Shown here: piece by piece, positions 16,515 to 25,081 of the stretch
Position numbering within the stretch: the stretch's first letter is position 1
How the letters are laid out: every line of letters starts with the position of its first letter
DNA from: Myroides indicus
GTDB taxonomy: Bacteria > Bacteroidota > Bacteroidia > Flavobacteriales > Flavobacteriaceae
NCBI RefSeq assembly: GCF_004364575.1
Contig: NZ_SOAG01000002.1
Coordinates: forward strand, 89,133 to 153,132
DNA length: 64,000 bases
Direction: 5' to 3'
Made by a program: the position numbers and the translations under genes
Notes under the pieces: generated by a model
The model's database searches: none
Seen by the model: only the letters and a program-made list of their open reading frames with translations
Told to the model about the DNA's origin: nothing

Positions 16515-17186
16515 TTGGAAACAGCAAGAGCGAGAATAATTCAATTTATTGAAGAACAAAAGATTGAGCCTAAAAAGTTTTTGGAAACTACGGGTTTAAA
16601 AAAAGGTTTTGTTGATAAATCTCATATCAATTCAAGTGCTTCGGATGTTTATCTTTCCAAAATTTTGAACAGTTATCCGGAATTGTCGGCAGAATGGCTC
16701 CTAACCGGAAAAGGAGACATGTTAAAAAGCGAAAATTCGCAAATTATCAACGAGGATAGAGAATCTTATAATGAAAAAGAACATTTGATTCCGCTATTTG
16801 AAGATGTACCTGTAAAACACCGAGTTTATGAAACCCTTGATATAGATGCCGTGCAGTGGGTAGATGCAGGCAATTGGTTTTATGGAATAACAGCAGCAAT
16901 GCGCTATAGCGGAGAAAGCATGTGTGAATATCCCAACAAATGTATTTTGACATTAAAGGAAATAACAGACTATGAGCAGATAGTTTGGGGTGAAAATTAC
17001 TGTATAGAAACATCCGAGTTTAGAATTGTAAAGCGGATACAGAAAGCTAAACAAAAAGAAAATATAATAGCATATAGTTCTAATCCTAAAACTTATCCGG
17101 ACGGGCAGCTTATCTACGAACCCATTAATATTCCTCAAAAAAAAATACAAAAGCTTTATAAAGTTTTGGGGTATATTGTAAAATAA
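16515..17186 (+). CDS. Phage-type repressor, HTH plus S24/LexA-like domain
   Basis: 223 aa starting at a TTG codon (no in-frame ATG fits the N-terminus). Residues 1-70 form an XRE-like DNA-binding region with the Bacteroidetes phage-repressor signature PELSAEWLLTGKGDM. About 105-223 is an S24-like domain: VDAGNWFYGITAAMRYSGES with candidate nucleophile Ser135 in GESM and candidate Lys173 in RIVKRI. No convincing Ala-Gly self-cleavage site at the usual distance before Ser135 was found (the only Ala-Gly, 118-119, is too close), so cleavage after DNA damage is uncertain. It probably represses the divergent 61-aa gene and itself through the operator 16473-16492 and the half-site over its own start codon. 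It looks like a remnant or domesticated switch. Confidence 0.8.
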   Translation: METARARIIQFIEEQKIEPKKFLETTGLKKGFVDKSHINSSASDVYLSKILNSYPELSAEWLLTGKGDMLKSENSQIINEDRESYNEKEHLIPLFEDVPVKHRVYETLDIDAVQWVDAGNWFYGITAAMRYSGESMCEYPNKCILTLKEITDYEQIVWGENYCIETSEFRIVKRIQKAKQKENIIAYSSNPKTYPDGQLIYEPINIPQKKIQKLYKVLGYIVK

Positions 17187-17237
17187 TATCTACTTGTTTT
17201 TTATTTTTTAAGTTAACGCTTTTTCAGTGTTTATGGC

Positions 17238-17245
17238 TATATTTG
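17238..17245 (+). promoter_or_regulatory. -7 element for the prolyl oligopeptidase gene
   Basis: TATATTTG, a full match to TAnnTTTG, 29 bp before the ATG. No -33 element is evident. Confidence 0.45.
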
Positions 17246-17274
17246 TTTCAGAACTAATTTTATTCTAATTATTT

Positions 17275-19395
17275 ATGAGAAAATCACTGATGACACTTTT
17301 GGTTGTAACAATTGTCATTTCCTGTAAAAATACAAGTAATGAAGAAACTGCAAAGCAAGAGTATCCCGAAACAAAAAAAGGAGAAGTAACAGACACCTAT
17401 TTTGGAGAGGAAATAGCAGATCCATATCGTTGGTTAGAAGATGATCGCTCAGCAGAAACAGCAGCGTGGGTTAAAGCACAAAACCAAGTTACATTTGATT
17501 ATTTGGATCAAATACCCTTTCGGGAGGAATTAAAAAAACAAATGGAAGAAGCTTGGAATTATGAAAAAATAGGAGCCCCCTCTAAAGAAGGAAAGTATAC
17601 TTATTTTTTTAAAAATGACGGACTTCAGAATCAATCTATCCTTTACCGGAAAGATGAAAGTGGAAAAGAAGAAGTTTTTCTGGACCCCAATAAATTCTCT
17701 AAAGACGGAACAACCTCTTTAGGAAGTATTGATTTTTCAGAAAACGGAAGCAAGGCTGCTTATGCTATTTCCGAAGGAGGGAGTGATTGGAGAAAAGTAA
17801 TTGTGCTGGACACAGAAACCAAACAAATTGTAGGAGATACATTGGTCGATGTAAAATTCAGCGGAGTATCGTGGTATAAGGATGAAGGTTTCTATTATTC
17901 AAGTTACGATAAACCTGAGGGAAGCGAATTATCTGCAAAAACAGATCAACACAAACTGTATTACCACAAATTGGGAACTTCCCAAAAAGATGACCTGATC
18001 ATCTTCGGAGAAAATGAAAAAAGACGATATGTTGGCGGAAGTGTAACCGATGATAATCACTATCTGATAATTACCGCTGCCAACTCTACTTACGGAAATG
18101 AGTTGTACATCAAAGATTTAACTAAATCAGACAGTCCTGTTGTTTCTGTGGTAAATAATTTCGACAACAATCACACTGTTCTGGACAGTGAAGGAAATAA
18201 GCTATACATTGTTACAGATTTAGAGGCACCAAATCAAAAAGTAGTAACTGTTGATGCAGATGCTCCAGCTCCGGAGAATTGGAAAGACTTTATTTCAGAA
18301 ACAACGGATGTTTTGTCACCTTCAACCGGTGGTGGGTATATATTTGCCAATTATTTAAAAGATGCTGTTTCTGTAGTTAAGCAATTTGATTATAAAGGAG
18401 CATTAATAAGAGAAATTGAACTTCCTGGAATAGGTACAGTGGGAGGATTTAGCGGTAAAAAAACAGAAGACGTTTTGTATTATTCTTTTACAAACTATAT
18501 AACACCGGGTACAATTTATGCTTTTGAAACAAAAGATGGAAAATCTTCTGTATATGAAAAACCAAAAGTGAAGTTTGATTCAGAACAATACGAATCCAAA
18601 CAAGTATTTTATACATCCAAAGACGGTACAAAAGTACCTATGATTATTACCTACAAAAAAGGAATCGATTTAAACGGAAAAAATCCAACTATGTTATATG
18701 CGTACGGAGGATTTAATATCAGCCTGACGCCTTCTTTCAGCATTGCCAATGCAATATGGCTGGAAAATGGAGGAGTTTATGCTGTTCCTAATCTTAGAGG
18801 AGGAGGAGAGTACGGTAAAGAATGGCACGTAGCCGGTACAAAAATGCAAAAGCAAAATGTATTTGACGATTTTATTGCAGCTGCCCAGTATCTGATTGAT
18901 AATAAATATACTTCTTCGGAGTATTTAGCCATCAAAGGAGGTTCAAACGGCGGATTATTAGTAGGAGCAACAATGACGCAACGTCCGGAACTTATGAAAG
19001 TAGCTTTGCCTGCGGTAGGTGTATTGGATATGCTGAGATATCACAAGTTTACAGCAGGAGCAGGATGGGCGTATGACTATGGTACGTCTGAAGACAGTAA
19101 AGAAATGTTTGAATACTTAAAAGGTTATTCACCACTTCACAATGTAAAAGAAGTCAGTTATCCGGCTACTATGGTAACAACAGGAGATCATGATGACCGT
19201 GTGGTTCCGGCTCACAGTTTTAAATTTGCAGCTACTCTTCAGGAATACAACAAAGGCAACAATCCGGTATTAATCCGCATCGAAACAAATGCAGGGCATG
19301 GTGCAGGAAAATCGGTAGCACAAAATATTCAGGAAAATGTAGATTTGCAAGCTTTTACGCTTTACAATATGGGAGTTACCAAGCTCAAAAAATAA
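17275..19395 (+). CDS. Prolyl oligopeptidase (S9A), lipoprotein or periplasmic
   Basis: 706 aa, matching the length of flavobacterial prolyl endopeptidases (EC 3.4.21.26), which cleave short peptides after proline. The N-terminus MRKSLMTLLVVTIVISCKN carries a lipobox-like ISC, so it is exported and perhaps lipid-anchored. ADPYRWLEDDRS is the typical N-terminal family motif. A seven-bladed propeller is expected at about 75-430, then the alpha/beta hydrolase domain with catalytic Ser557 in GGSNGG, Asp641 in DHDDRV and His675 in NAGHGAGK; all three are present. It is monocistronic with its own -7 element, ending in a hairpin terminator shared with the convergent DUF1684 gene. Confidence 0.95.
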   Translation: MRKSLMTLLVVTIVISCKNTSNEETAKQEYPETKKGEVTDTYFGEEIADPYRWLEDDRSAETAAWVKAQNQVTFDYLDQIPFREELKKQMEEAWNYEKIGAPSKEGKYTYFFKNDGLQNQSILYRKDESGKEEVFLDPNKFSKDGTTSLGSIDFSENGSKAAYAISEGGSDWRKVIVLDTETKQIVGDTLVDVKFSGVSWYKDEGFYYSSYDKPEGSELSAKTDQHKLYYHKLGTSQKDDLIIFGENEKRRYVGGSVTDDNHYLIITAANSTYGNELYIKDLTKSDSPVVSVVNNFDNNHTVLDSEGNKLYIVTDLEAPNQKVVTVDADAPAPENWKDFISETTDVLSPSTGGGYIFANYLKDAVSVVKQFDYKGALIREIELPGIGTVGGFSGKKTEDVLYYSFTNYITPGTIYAFETKDGKSSVYEKPKVKFDSEQYESKQVFYTSKDGTKVPMIITYKKGIDLNGKNPTMLYAYGGFNISLTPSFSIANAIWLENGGVYAVPNLRGGGEYGKEWHVAGTKMQKQNVFDDFIAAAQYLIDNKYTSSEYLAIKGGSNGGLLVGATMTQRPELMKVALPAVGVLDMLRYHKFTAGAGWAYDYGTSEDSKEMFEYLKGYSPLHNVKEVSYPATMVTTGDHDDRVVPAHSFKFAATLQEYNKGNNPVLIRIETNAGHGAGKSVAQNIQENVDLQAFTLYNMGVTKLKK

Positions 19396-19416
19396 ATCTG
19401 AATGAAATTTGATAAA

Positions 19417-19445
19417 AAAACGCAGCTTCTAAAAGGCTGCGTTTT
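19417..19445. terminator. Bidirectional terminator
   Basis: Arms AAAACGCAGC and GCTGCGTTTT with a 9-nt loop, T-run on both strands. It sits between the convergent oligopeptidase and DUF1684 genes. Confidence 0.85.
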
Positions 19446-19482
19446 TTTTGAACGGTTATAGAAAAGCATAGCTCAAATACGT

Positions 19483-20088
19483 TTATTCATATTTATAATC
19501 TTTGATTCCGGCGTTAATTTCGGCATCTATAAAGTTTTGCTCTGGAGGAATAGGACAAGAAAACTTAGGATTATAAACGCAATAAGGATTATAAGCCATG
19601 TTAAAATTTAAAACAAGCACATTGTCCGAGGGTATTTCCAAATCCAGATACCTGCCTCCGCCGTAAGTAGTCAATCCTGAAGTTAAATCAGTGAAAGGCA
19701 GAAAAAGATGTTTTTTGAATTCTTCTTTTTCTCGTATGCTGATATCCTGAAAAACATCAAGCTTTTGTTTTTTTCCATTGAGTGTAAAATGGACTTCACC
19801 GTATTTTATGTAAATAGGCTTTCTGGCAGTAGTAGTTTGCATTTCAAAGGGCTTTTCATCCGGAGTTGGAATTAGCTCAGCCTCTATGATGTACTGTTCA
19901 TTAACGGGGAAGAAATCGAGCTCTTTAAATGACTTGATTGCATCTTTTGGTAAAGGAGATGATTTTTCGTTTGCAAACTCCTTGTTTAGATTTTTCTGAA
20001 AAATAATTGCTTTATCACTTTCTGTTTTGGGCTGCGAGCAGGCAAACGTTAGAGATAAGATAAATCCTAAAGCGAGTATTCTCTTCAT
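19483..20088 (-). CDS. DUF1684 family lipoprotein
   Basis: About 201 aa from the ATG at 20088. The frame extends to 20145, but the Dps terminator (20134-20163) lies there, and the 20088 start gives a proper lipoprotein signal (MKRILALGFILSLTFACSQ). The C-terminus has the family hallmarks GGGRYLDLEIP, NMAYNPYCVYNPKFSCPIPP and the ending AEINAGIKDY. DUF1684 proteins occur widely as exported proteins of unknown biochemical function. It is transcribed away from the Dps gene's end and convergent with the oligopeptidase. Confidence 0.85.
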   Translation of the reverse strand: MKRILALGFILSLTFACSQPKTESDKAIIFQKNLNKEFANEKSSPLPKDAIKSFKELDFFPVNEQYIIEAELIPTPDEKPFEMQTTTARKPIYIKYGEVHFTLNGKKQKLDVFQDISIREKEEFKKHLFLPFTDLTSGLTTYGGGRYLDLEIPSDNVLVLNFNMAYNPYCVYNPKFSCPIPPEQNFIDAEINAGIKDYKYE

Positions 20089-20133
20089 GGCATTTGTTGT
20101 TTGTTTTTGTGGAGGAAGTAAAAGTAACAAAAA

Positions 20134-20163
20134 AAGTCCTGTCAATAAAATTTAACAGGACTT
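20134..20163 (-). terminator. Terminator of the Dps gene
   Basis: AAGTCCTGT / ACAGGACTT arms with a 12-nt loop, followed by seven T on the minus strand. It lies 22 bp after the Dps stop codon. Confidence 0.85.
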
Positions 20164-20184
20164 GGGTTTATAATACTGTATTAC

Positions 20185-20664
20185 CTATTTTACATGAGCT
20201 CTTAGCATCCAGGCAGCTTCCTCGTGCTTTTGCATAAGACCGGTCAGAAAATCAGCAGTTCCCTGATCGTGTAAATCATCAATAGGATCTATATTTTCGC
20301 GTAGATAAATGATAATGGCTTCGTGATCTTTTACCAAATCCTTTATCCATGATTGGCTGTCATTTGACTTGTTATCTCTGTTTTCAGAAAGTTGGGTTAG
20401 TGCAAGGTATTCTTTTAGTGATGAAGGAGCATAATGCCCTAACTGACGAATTCTTTCAGCAACATCATCTACACTTTCTTCTAATTCTTCATATTGACTT
20501 TCAAAGAATAAATGCATAGAGTGAAAGTCAGGACCTTCAACGTTATAGTGAGCTTTTCTTGTTTTGGTATACAATACAAACTCATCTGCCAATACTTTTG
20601 ATAGGATGTCTACTATTTTTTGGCAGTCTCCACTTTTAATTCCAATATTTGTTTTCATAGACAA
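20185..20664 (-). CDS. dps: Dps-family ferritin-like DNA-protection protein
   Basis: 159 aa, the usual Dps length. Dps dodecamers oxidise Fe(II) with H2O2, store iron and shield DNA in the cytoplasm. The intersubunit ferroxidase ligands fit by spacing: His39 (KAHYNVEG), His51, Asp66 and Glu70 (ESVDDVAERI), with 12-, 15- and 4-residue gaps as in E. coli Dps. The usual HWNV tryptophan is Tyr here. The N-terminal tail is short and little charged. MKTNIG two codons in is an alternative start. Monocistronic with its own terminator. Confidence 0.93.
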   Translation of the reverse strand: MSMKTNIGIKSGDCQKIVDILSKVLADEFVLYTKTRKAHYNVEGPDFHSMHLFFESQYEELEESVDDVAERIRQLGHYAPSSLKEYLALTQLSENRDNKSNDSQSWIKDLVKDHEAIIIYLRENIDPIDDLHDQGTADFLTGLMQKHEEAAWMLRAHVK

Positions 20665-20729
20665 AATTTTTAATGTGATTGTAATTACTGTTTATAAAGT
20701 TACGAAAATTCGGTGTAAATTCTAAATAA

Positions 20730-20759
20730 AAAAGACCTTTTATTAATAAAAGGTCTTTT
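20730..20759 (-). terminator. Terminator of the coiled-coil lipoprotein gene
   Basis: AAAAGACCTTTT / AAAAGGTCTTTT arms with 6-nt loop, 7 bp past the stop codon; T-rich on both strands. Confidence 0.85.
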
Positions 20760-20766
20760 GTGTTGT

Positions 20767-21264
20767 TTAAGATTGTTTTTTTAACTGATCCGCTGCGTTT
20801 TGTAAACTTTTGCTTGCTTCTTCTTTAGATTCCTCTATTTTTTTGTTAGCATTTTCTTTAGCTTCTTCTGCTTTTACCTTTGCTTCTTCAATTTTCTGAT
20901 TAGCGTTTTCTTTTAGGTTTTCAACAGCTTCTTCAGTTCCTTCTTTGATATCTGCGCCAAGCTCTTTTGCCTTAGTAGCAGTTTCATCCCAAGTTTTTTG
21001 AGCAGCCTCTAAAGCTTTCTGTGCTTCTTCCTCAGCCTTTTTGTCTCCACTCTTAATAGCTTCTTCCAATTTAGCTTTAGCTTCATTTACATGTGCTTTA
21101 GCATCTTCAAAAGCTTGATTAAAATCGGCTTCAAGTTTATCTCCTGTAGTCTCTAAATTTTCTTCAACTACCTCCATGTCCGTGCTGCTTTCTTTTTGAG
21201 TGTCTTTACAAGAAGTGGCAAAGATTAACCCACATGCAGCGATTGATAACATTAATTTTTTCAT
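20767..21264 (-). CDS. Coiled-coil Ala/Glu/Lys-rich lipoprotein
   Basis: 165 aa. A lipoprotein signal MKKLMLSIAACGLIFATSC places it in an envelope membrane. The mature part is almost wholly A/E/K/N in heptad-like order (repeats such as KIEEAKVKAEEAKENANKKI), i.e. a long amphipathic helix or coiled coil, recalling YtxH/LEA-like stress proteins. No catalytic motif; the biological role is unknown. A -7 element (21289-21296) is placed 25 bp before the ATG, and a strong terminator follows, so it is its own transcript. Confidence 0.75.
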   Translation of the reverse strand: MKKLMLSIAACGLIFATSCKDTQKESSTDMEVVEENLETTGDKLEADFNQAFEDAKAHVNEAKAKLEEAIKSGDKKAEEEAQKALEAAQKTWDETATKAKELGADIKEGTEEAVENLKENANQKIEEAKVKAEEAKENANKKIEESKEEASKSLQNAADQLKKQS

Positions 21265-21288
21265 AGTAATTTAATTTGAATTTGTATT

Positions 21289-21296
21289 CAAAATTA
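21289..21296 (-). promoter_or_regulatory. -7 element for the coiled-coil lipoprotein gene
   Basis: The minus strand reads TAATTTTG (TAnnTTTG), 25 bp upstream of the start codon. Confidence 0.45.
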
Positions 21297-21339
21297 CAAA
21301 AAAATATTACCAATCTGAAAAAATAAGGTTAAAAAATGA

Positions 21340-22074
21340 TTATTTATTCTTTTTAATTTTTTGTACATCTTTCTTTTTCTGCTGGTTAGTTAACTCTAAT
21401 GGCCCGAAATTATGAATGTAAAAAGTTATTTTCTGTTTTCGCCCATTAATGTAGGCAGAAGAGTTTACGGCTTTATATTTTCTGGGGTTAGGAAGAATAA
21501 CAGCTATTCCCGCTGACTCATAAGCGGTGAGATTTTGAGCGTCTTTTTTGTACCAATATTGCGCGGCTGCCTGAGCACCGTAAATTCCGTCACCCATTTC
21601 AATACTGTTGAGATAAACTTCTAATATCCGTTCTTTTGACCAGAATAATTCGATGAGTATAGTAAAATAGGCTTCTAATCCTTTTCTGAAATAGCTTCTT
21701 CCCGGCCATAAAAAAACATTTTTGGCGGTTTGCTGAGATATTGTACTACCACCTCGGATTCTTTTTTGTTTTTGATTGCTTTGGTATGCTTTTTCAATAG
21801 CATCAAGGTCAAATCCGCGGTGTTTTACAAAATGACCATCCTCACTGGCTATAACGGCTTTTTGCAGGTTGACGCTGATTTTTTCTAAGGGGACCCACTT
21901 GTGCTTTAATGTAAAAGGCTTATCGGAACTTATTTGCTCGTAACCTCTGATAAACATAAGAGGTGTGTAGGGAACAGGAACAAATTTGAACAAGAAAACG
22001 AAAAATATACTGAGGGCAAAAAACCACAGGAATATTTTAAAAACAAATCGGCTAATTTTTCGCCACATAAGCAA
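21340..22074 (-). CDS. mtgA: Monofunctional peptidoglycan glycosyltransferase
   Basis: 244 aa with one N-terminal transmembrane anchor (about 11-33) and a GT51 domain and no transpeptidase domain, as in MtgA. It polymerises lipid II into glycan strands at the outer face of the inner membrane. Motifs in order: AVIASEDGHFVKHRGFD with catalytic Glu78, RGGSTISQQTAKNVFLW, RKGLEAYFTILIELFWSKERI and EVYLNSIEMGDGIYGAQAAA (second essential Glu region). Length fits the family. It begins 72 bp after the strong hairpin that ends the upstream acyl-CoA dehydrogenase gene, so it probably has its own promoter. Confidence 0.95.
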   Translation of the reverse strand: MLMWRKISRFVFKIFLWFFALSIFFVFLFKFVPVPYTPLMFIRGYEQISSDKPFTLKHKWVPLEKISVNLQKAVIASEDGHFVKHRGFDLDAIEKAYQSNQKQKRIRGGSTISQQTAKNVFLWPGRSYFRKGLEAYFTILIELFWSKERILEVYLNSIEMGDGIYGAQAAAQYWYKKDAQNLTAYESAGIAVILPNPRKYKAVNSSAYINGRKQKITFYIHNFGPLELTNQQKKKDVQKIKKNK

Positions 22075-22145
22075 TTATTGGGAATAAATACTAGGTAAAG
22101 TTACTAAAAAACACGTTCAAAAATGCAAATAGAAAATGGATTTAT

Positions 22146-22184
22146 AAGCCGAAAGCTTTCCTTATGCAGGAAAGCTTTCGGCTT
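22146..22184 (-). terminator. Terminator after the acyl-CoA dehydrogenase gene
   Basis: Perfect 16-bp arms (22146-22161 and 22169-22184, AAGCCGAAAGCTTTCC) around a 7-nt loop. The T-run is weak on the minus strand, but the stem is very stable. Confidence 0.75.
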
Positions 22185-22204
22185 GTTTCTATGTGTATTT
22201 TACT

Positions 22205-23383
22205 TTATTTAAACGCTGAAAAACCAGTTACATCCATACCGGTAATTAATAAGTGAATATCGTGTGTACCTTCATAAGTAACTACCGATTCAAGATTCAT
22301 CATGTGTCGCATGATGGAATATTCTCCTGTAATTCCCATTCCACCCAGCATTTGCCTTGCTTCGCGAGCAATGTCTAATGCCATGGCTACATTGTTGCGT
22401 TTTGCCATAGAAATTTGAGCAGATGTGGCTCTGTTTTCATTGCGCAAAACACCCAATCTCCATGTCAGGAGTTGTGCTTTGGTGATTTCGGTAATCATTT
22501 CAGCCAGTTTCTTTTGCTGTAATTGAGTTGCACCGATGGGTTTATCAAACTGGATGCGTTCTTTGGAGTAACGCAGAGCTGTATCATAGCAATCCATGGC
22601 AGCTCCAATTGCCCCCCATGCAATTCCGTAACGAGCAGAATCTAAACATCCAAGCGGCGCTCCTAATCCGGATTTGTTTGGCAATAAGTTCTCTTTCGGA
22701 ACTTTTACGTTGTCAAAAATTAACTCGCCTGTGGCAGAAGCTCTTAATGACCATTTATTATGGGTTTCAGGTGTTGAAAAGCCTGCCATACCACGTTCTA
22801 CAATTAACCCGTGGATGCGGCCTTCTTCGTTTTTAGCCCAAACTACAGCAATATCGGCAAATGGTGCATTGGAAATCCACATTTTTGCTCCGTTTAGCAA
22901 ATAGTGATCTCCCATATCTTTAAAATTGGTAACCATCCCGCCCGGATTAGAACCAAAATCAGGTTCGGTTAATCCAAAACACCCAATCATTTCGCCTGTA
23001 GCTAATTTAGGAAGGTATTTATTGCGTTGCTCTTCGTTTCCGTATTTCCAGATAGGATACATTACCAGAGAAGATTGAACAGATGAGGTAGAACGAACGC
23101 CGGAATCACCTCGCTCGATTTCCTGCATGATTAATCCATAAGAAATCTGGTCTAAACCTGCACCTCCGTATTCAGCGGGAATATAAGGACCAAAACCTCC
23201 TATTTCTGCCAATCCCGGAATTAATTGTTTAGGAAATTCGGCTTTTTGTGCGTATTCTTCAATAATTGGAGATACTTCTTTTTTTACCCATGCTCTGGCA
23301 GAATCTCTGATTAACTTGTGTTCTTCTGTAAGTAAATCATCTAACTGATAGTAATCAGGAGACTGATATAAATCTGGTTTCAT
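22205..23383 (-). CDS. Glutaryl-CoA dehydrogenase-type acyl-CoA dehydrogenase
   Basis: 392 aa FAD flavoprotein. FGLTEPDFGSNPGGM and MWISNAPFADIAVVWAK are acyl-CoA dehydrogenase signatures. The C-terminal VVTYEGTHDIHLLITG carries the catalytic base Glu371 in the YEGTHDIH form characteristic of glutaryl-CoA dehydrogenases, which convert glutaryl-CoA to crotonyl-CoA in lysine/tryptophan breakdown. No other pathway gene is adjacent, so substrate rests on family resemblance. A -7 element (23410-23417) is 26 bp upstream and a hairpin terminator follows, so it is monocistronic. A second, short-chain-type acyl-CoA dehydrogenase is encoded at 48392. Confidence 0.9.
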   Translation of the reverse strand: MKPDLYQSPDYYQLDDLLTEEHKLIRDSARAWVKKEVSPIIEEYAQKAEFPKQLIPGLAEIGGFGPYIPAEYGGAGLDQISYGLIMQEIERGDSGVRSTSSVQSSLVMYPIWKYGNEEQRNKYLPKLATGEMIGCFGLTEPDFGSNPGGMVTNFKDMGDHYLLNGAKMWISNAPFADIAVVWAKNEEGRIHGLIVERGMAGFSTPETHNKWSLRASATGELIFDNVKVPKENLLPNKSGLGAPLGCLDSARYGIAWGAIGAAMDCYDTALRYSKERIQFDKPIGATQLQQKKLAEMITEITKAQLLTWRLGVLRNENRATSAQISMAKRNNVAMALDIAREARQMLGGMGITGEYSIMRHMMNLESVVTYEGTHDIHLLITGMDVTGFSAFK

Positions 23384-23409
23384 AGTTTTTTGAAAAATTT
23401 AGTTGTGTA

Positions 23410-23417
23410 CAAAAATA
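23410..23417 (-). promoter_or_regulatory. -7 element for the glutaryl-CoA dehydrogenase-type gene
   Basis: The minus strand reads TATTTTTG (TAnnTTTG), 26 bp before the start codon. Confidence 0.4.
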
Positions 23418-23501
23418 ATTATTTATATCTGATAAACAATTACATGTTTAAAATCTGTGTGCTGTTATATTTACTTTAAATAGCAGAGAACTATTAGTGT
23501 A

Positions 23502-24062
23502 TTAACCATTATTTAGTGCTCCCGGAATTTGACTTGTTATTTCATCGTCAAAAGTAATGATAATGTAATCAACTCCCTGTTGTGAAAATTCTTTTATAAT
23601 CTTGAAATAGTCATTGATATAATAATCCATTTTTTTAGAATAGAGCAATACAGTGGTAAGATTATTACTGAGATTGAAAATTGTATTATCGTTTAGCCTT
23701 TTTAAATGAATTTGGGTGTAGTCATTTCCTTTTTTTAAATGTTTCTGTACATTTTTTAAATCCAGGTTATTTAAGGCTAAACCGCATGCGTCTTTGTCAA
23801 CTTCTCTTTTTCCATCCAAAATTTCCGCACTTGTAGAAAGTTCTCCTTCCGTAAATGACAAAATGGAATTGTGAAGAATACCAGCAAGCTTAAGGAGCGA
23901 AGTTTCGTCGGAAATATAAACAATATTATTGCTGTCAACCTCCCATACATTGACTATGTGATTGATATATTCTTTCGGAGTGTCATTTATTTCCATGCCT
24001 TGTCCGAATACAAGAACAGGAAATATCAATAGGATGCTTTGTAGTATTTTATTCATAATCAA
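23502..24062 (-). CDS. Exported protein of unknown function
   Basis: 186 aa with a signal peptide (MNKILQSILLIFPVLVFGQ; start at Met1 or Met3). The mature part is mixed alpha/beta with no Cys pair or metal motif I can name; DKDACGLALNNLDLKNVQKH and VDYIIITFDDEI are the most structured stretches. I do not recognise the family. It starts 11 bp after the uracil-DNA glycosylase stop and is co-directional, so it probably shares that transcript; a functional link is not evident. Confidence 0.65.
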   Translation of the reverse strand: MIMNKILQSILLIFPVLVFGQGMEINDTPKEYINHIVNVWEVDSNNIVYISDETSLLKLAGILHNSILSFTEGELSTSAEILDGKREVDKDACGLALNNLDLKNVQKHLKKGNDYTQIHLKRLNDNTIFNLSNNLTTVLLYSKKMDYYINDYFKIIKEFSQQGVDYIIITFDDEITSQIPGALNNG

Positions 24063-24073
24063 TTGTTTTTATT

Positions 24074-24739
24074 TTACCAGATAATTGGAGTAAGTCCCAG
24101 GTTTTGTAAATAAGCATTAGTTTGTGAAAAATGGCGATTACCAAACCAATATCCTCGATTAGCACTCATGGGCGACGGATGTCCGCTTTTTAGTACTAAA
24201 TGTTTAGAGCTGTCAATGATAGCTCCCTTTTTTTGAGCGTAACTTCCCCATAATAAAAAAACAACATGTTCTTTTTCGTCAGAGATTTTTTGAATAGCGG
24301 CGTCAGTAAAAATTTCCCATCCTTTGCCTTTGTGACTTGCTGGAGTCGCTCGTCGGACGGTTAAAACGTCGTTTAGTAAAAAAACACCTTGTTTAGCCCA
24401 ACGTTCCAGATTTCCGGATAGAGGAGAAGTGATGTTTAAGTCCTGCTGGATTTCTCGGTAAATGTTTTGGAGGCTGGGTGGAAGCGGAATTCCGTCTGAA
24501 ACTGAAAAACAAAGACCATTTGCCTGATTAGATCCGTGGTAGGGATCTTGTCCGATGATGACTACTTTAACTTCGTCAAATGGAGTATTGTCAAAAGCTG
24601 CAAAAATCTTTGAAGCAGGCGGATATATTGTCTGTGCAGCGTATTCTTGTTTTACAAACTGTACTAACTGTTCAAAGTAAGGTTTTTCAAATTCGTCGTG
24701 AAGTATTTTTTTCCAACTGGGTTCAATTCTAACGTCCAT
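24074..24739 (-). CDS. ung: Uracil-DNA glycosylase
   Basis: 221 aa, the normal family-1 UDG length. It excises uracil from DNA to start base-excision repair. GQDPYHGSNQANGLCFSV contains catalytic Asp65; LLLNDVLTV-type segment is FLLNDVLTVRRATPASHKGKG; the C-terminal GHPSPMSANRGYWFGNRHFS holds catalytic His187 and the DNA-intercalation loop. All key residues are present. Followed 11 bp later by an exported protein of unknown function. The 279-bp upstream gap to the divergent lipoprotein gene shows no other gene. Confidence 0.97.
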   Translation of the reverse strand: MDVRIEPSWKKILHDEFEKPYFEQLVQFVKQEYAAQTIYPPASKIFAAFDNTPFDEVKVVIIGQDPYHGSNQANGLCFSVSDGIPLPPSLQNIYREIQQDLNITSPLSGNLERWAKQGVFLLNDVLTVRRATPASHKGKGWEIFTDAAIQKISDEKEHVVFLLWGSYAQKKGAIIDSSKHLVLKSGHPSPMSANRGYWFGNRHFSQTNAYLQNLGLTPIIW

Positions 24740-25081
24740 ACGTTTTGTGTTATCAAAGAGTAAATATATTATTTATTCCGTATAAAGGTAAGGAATTGAT
24801 GACAAACTATTAAGTCAGTATGGTGTTGTTGTGGTTTAATGTTTAAATTATAAAATTAAAAAATAGAAATAGAGATAATACATATTGAATATAAGTTACT
24901 TCTGGTTCAACTGGTTCAATAAGAAATAGCAAATAGTTTTGATTTAACAACAAAATCTAAAATACACTATTAAATATAGAGAGAAGCTGTAGCTCAGAGT
25001 TTTTAGTGATTTTTTTTATTGTTGAATAGTAAGTTCATGTTGTTCAATTATAAATCCTATATTTATATTTTTATTAACAGA

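Noticed and set aside
15035..17186. Intact prophage or integrative element around the repressor
   Set aside because: No integrase, terminase, capsid or attachment-site duplication is seen; the xerC-type gene at 52111 is far away and looks like housekeeping.
20089..20145. Upstream extension of the DUF1684 protein to the frame start at 20145
   Set aside because: It would overlap the Dps terminator and bury the lipoprotein signal; ATG 20088 is better.
24855..24930. Direct repeat TGGTTCAACTGGTTCAA upstream of the 25082 gene
   Set aside because: Only two short copies; no link to a promoter or attachment site can be argued.
25019..25081. TTG start for the 25082 lipoprotein
   Set aside because: It adds an unlikely extension before a clean lipoprotein signal that begins at ATG 25082.
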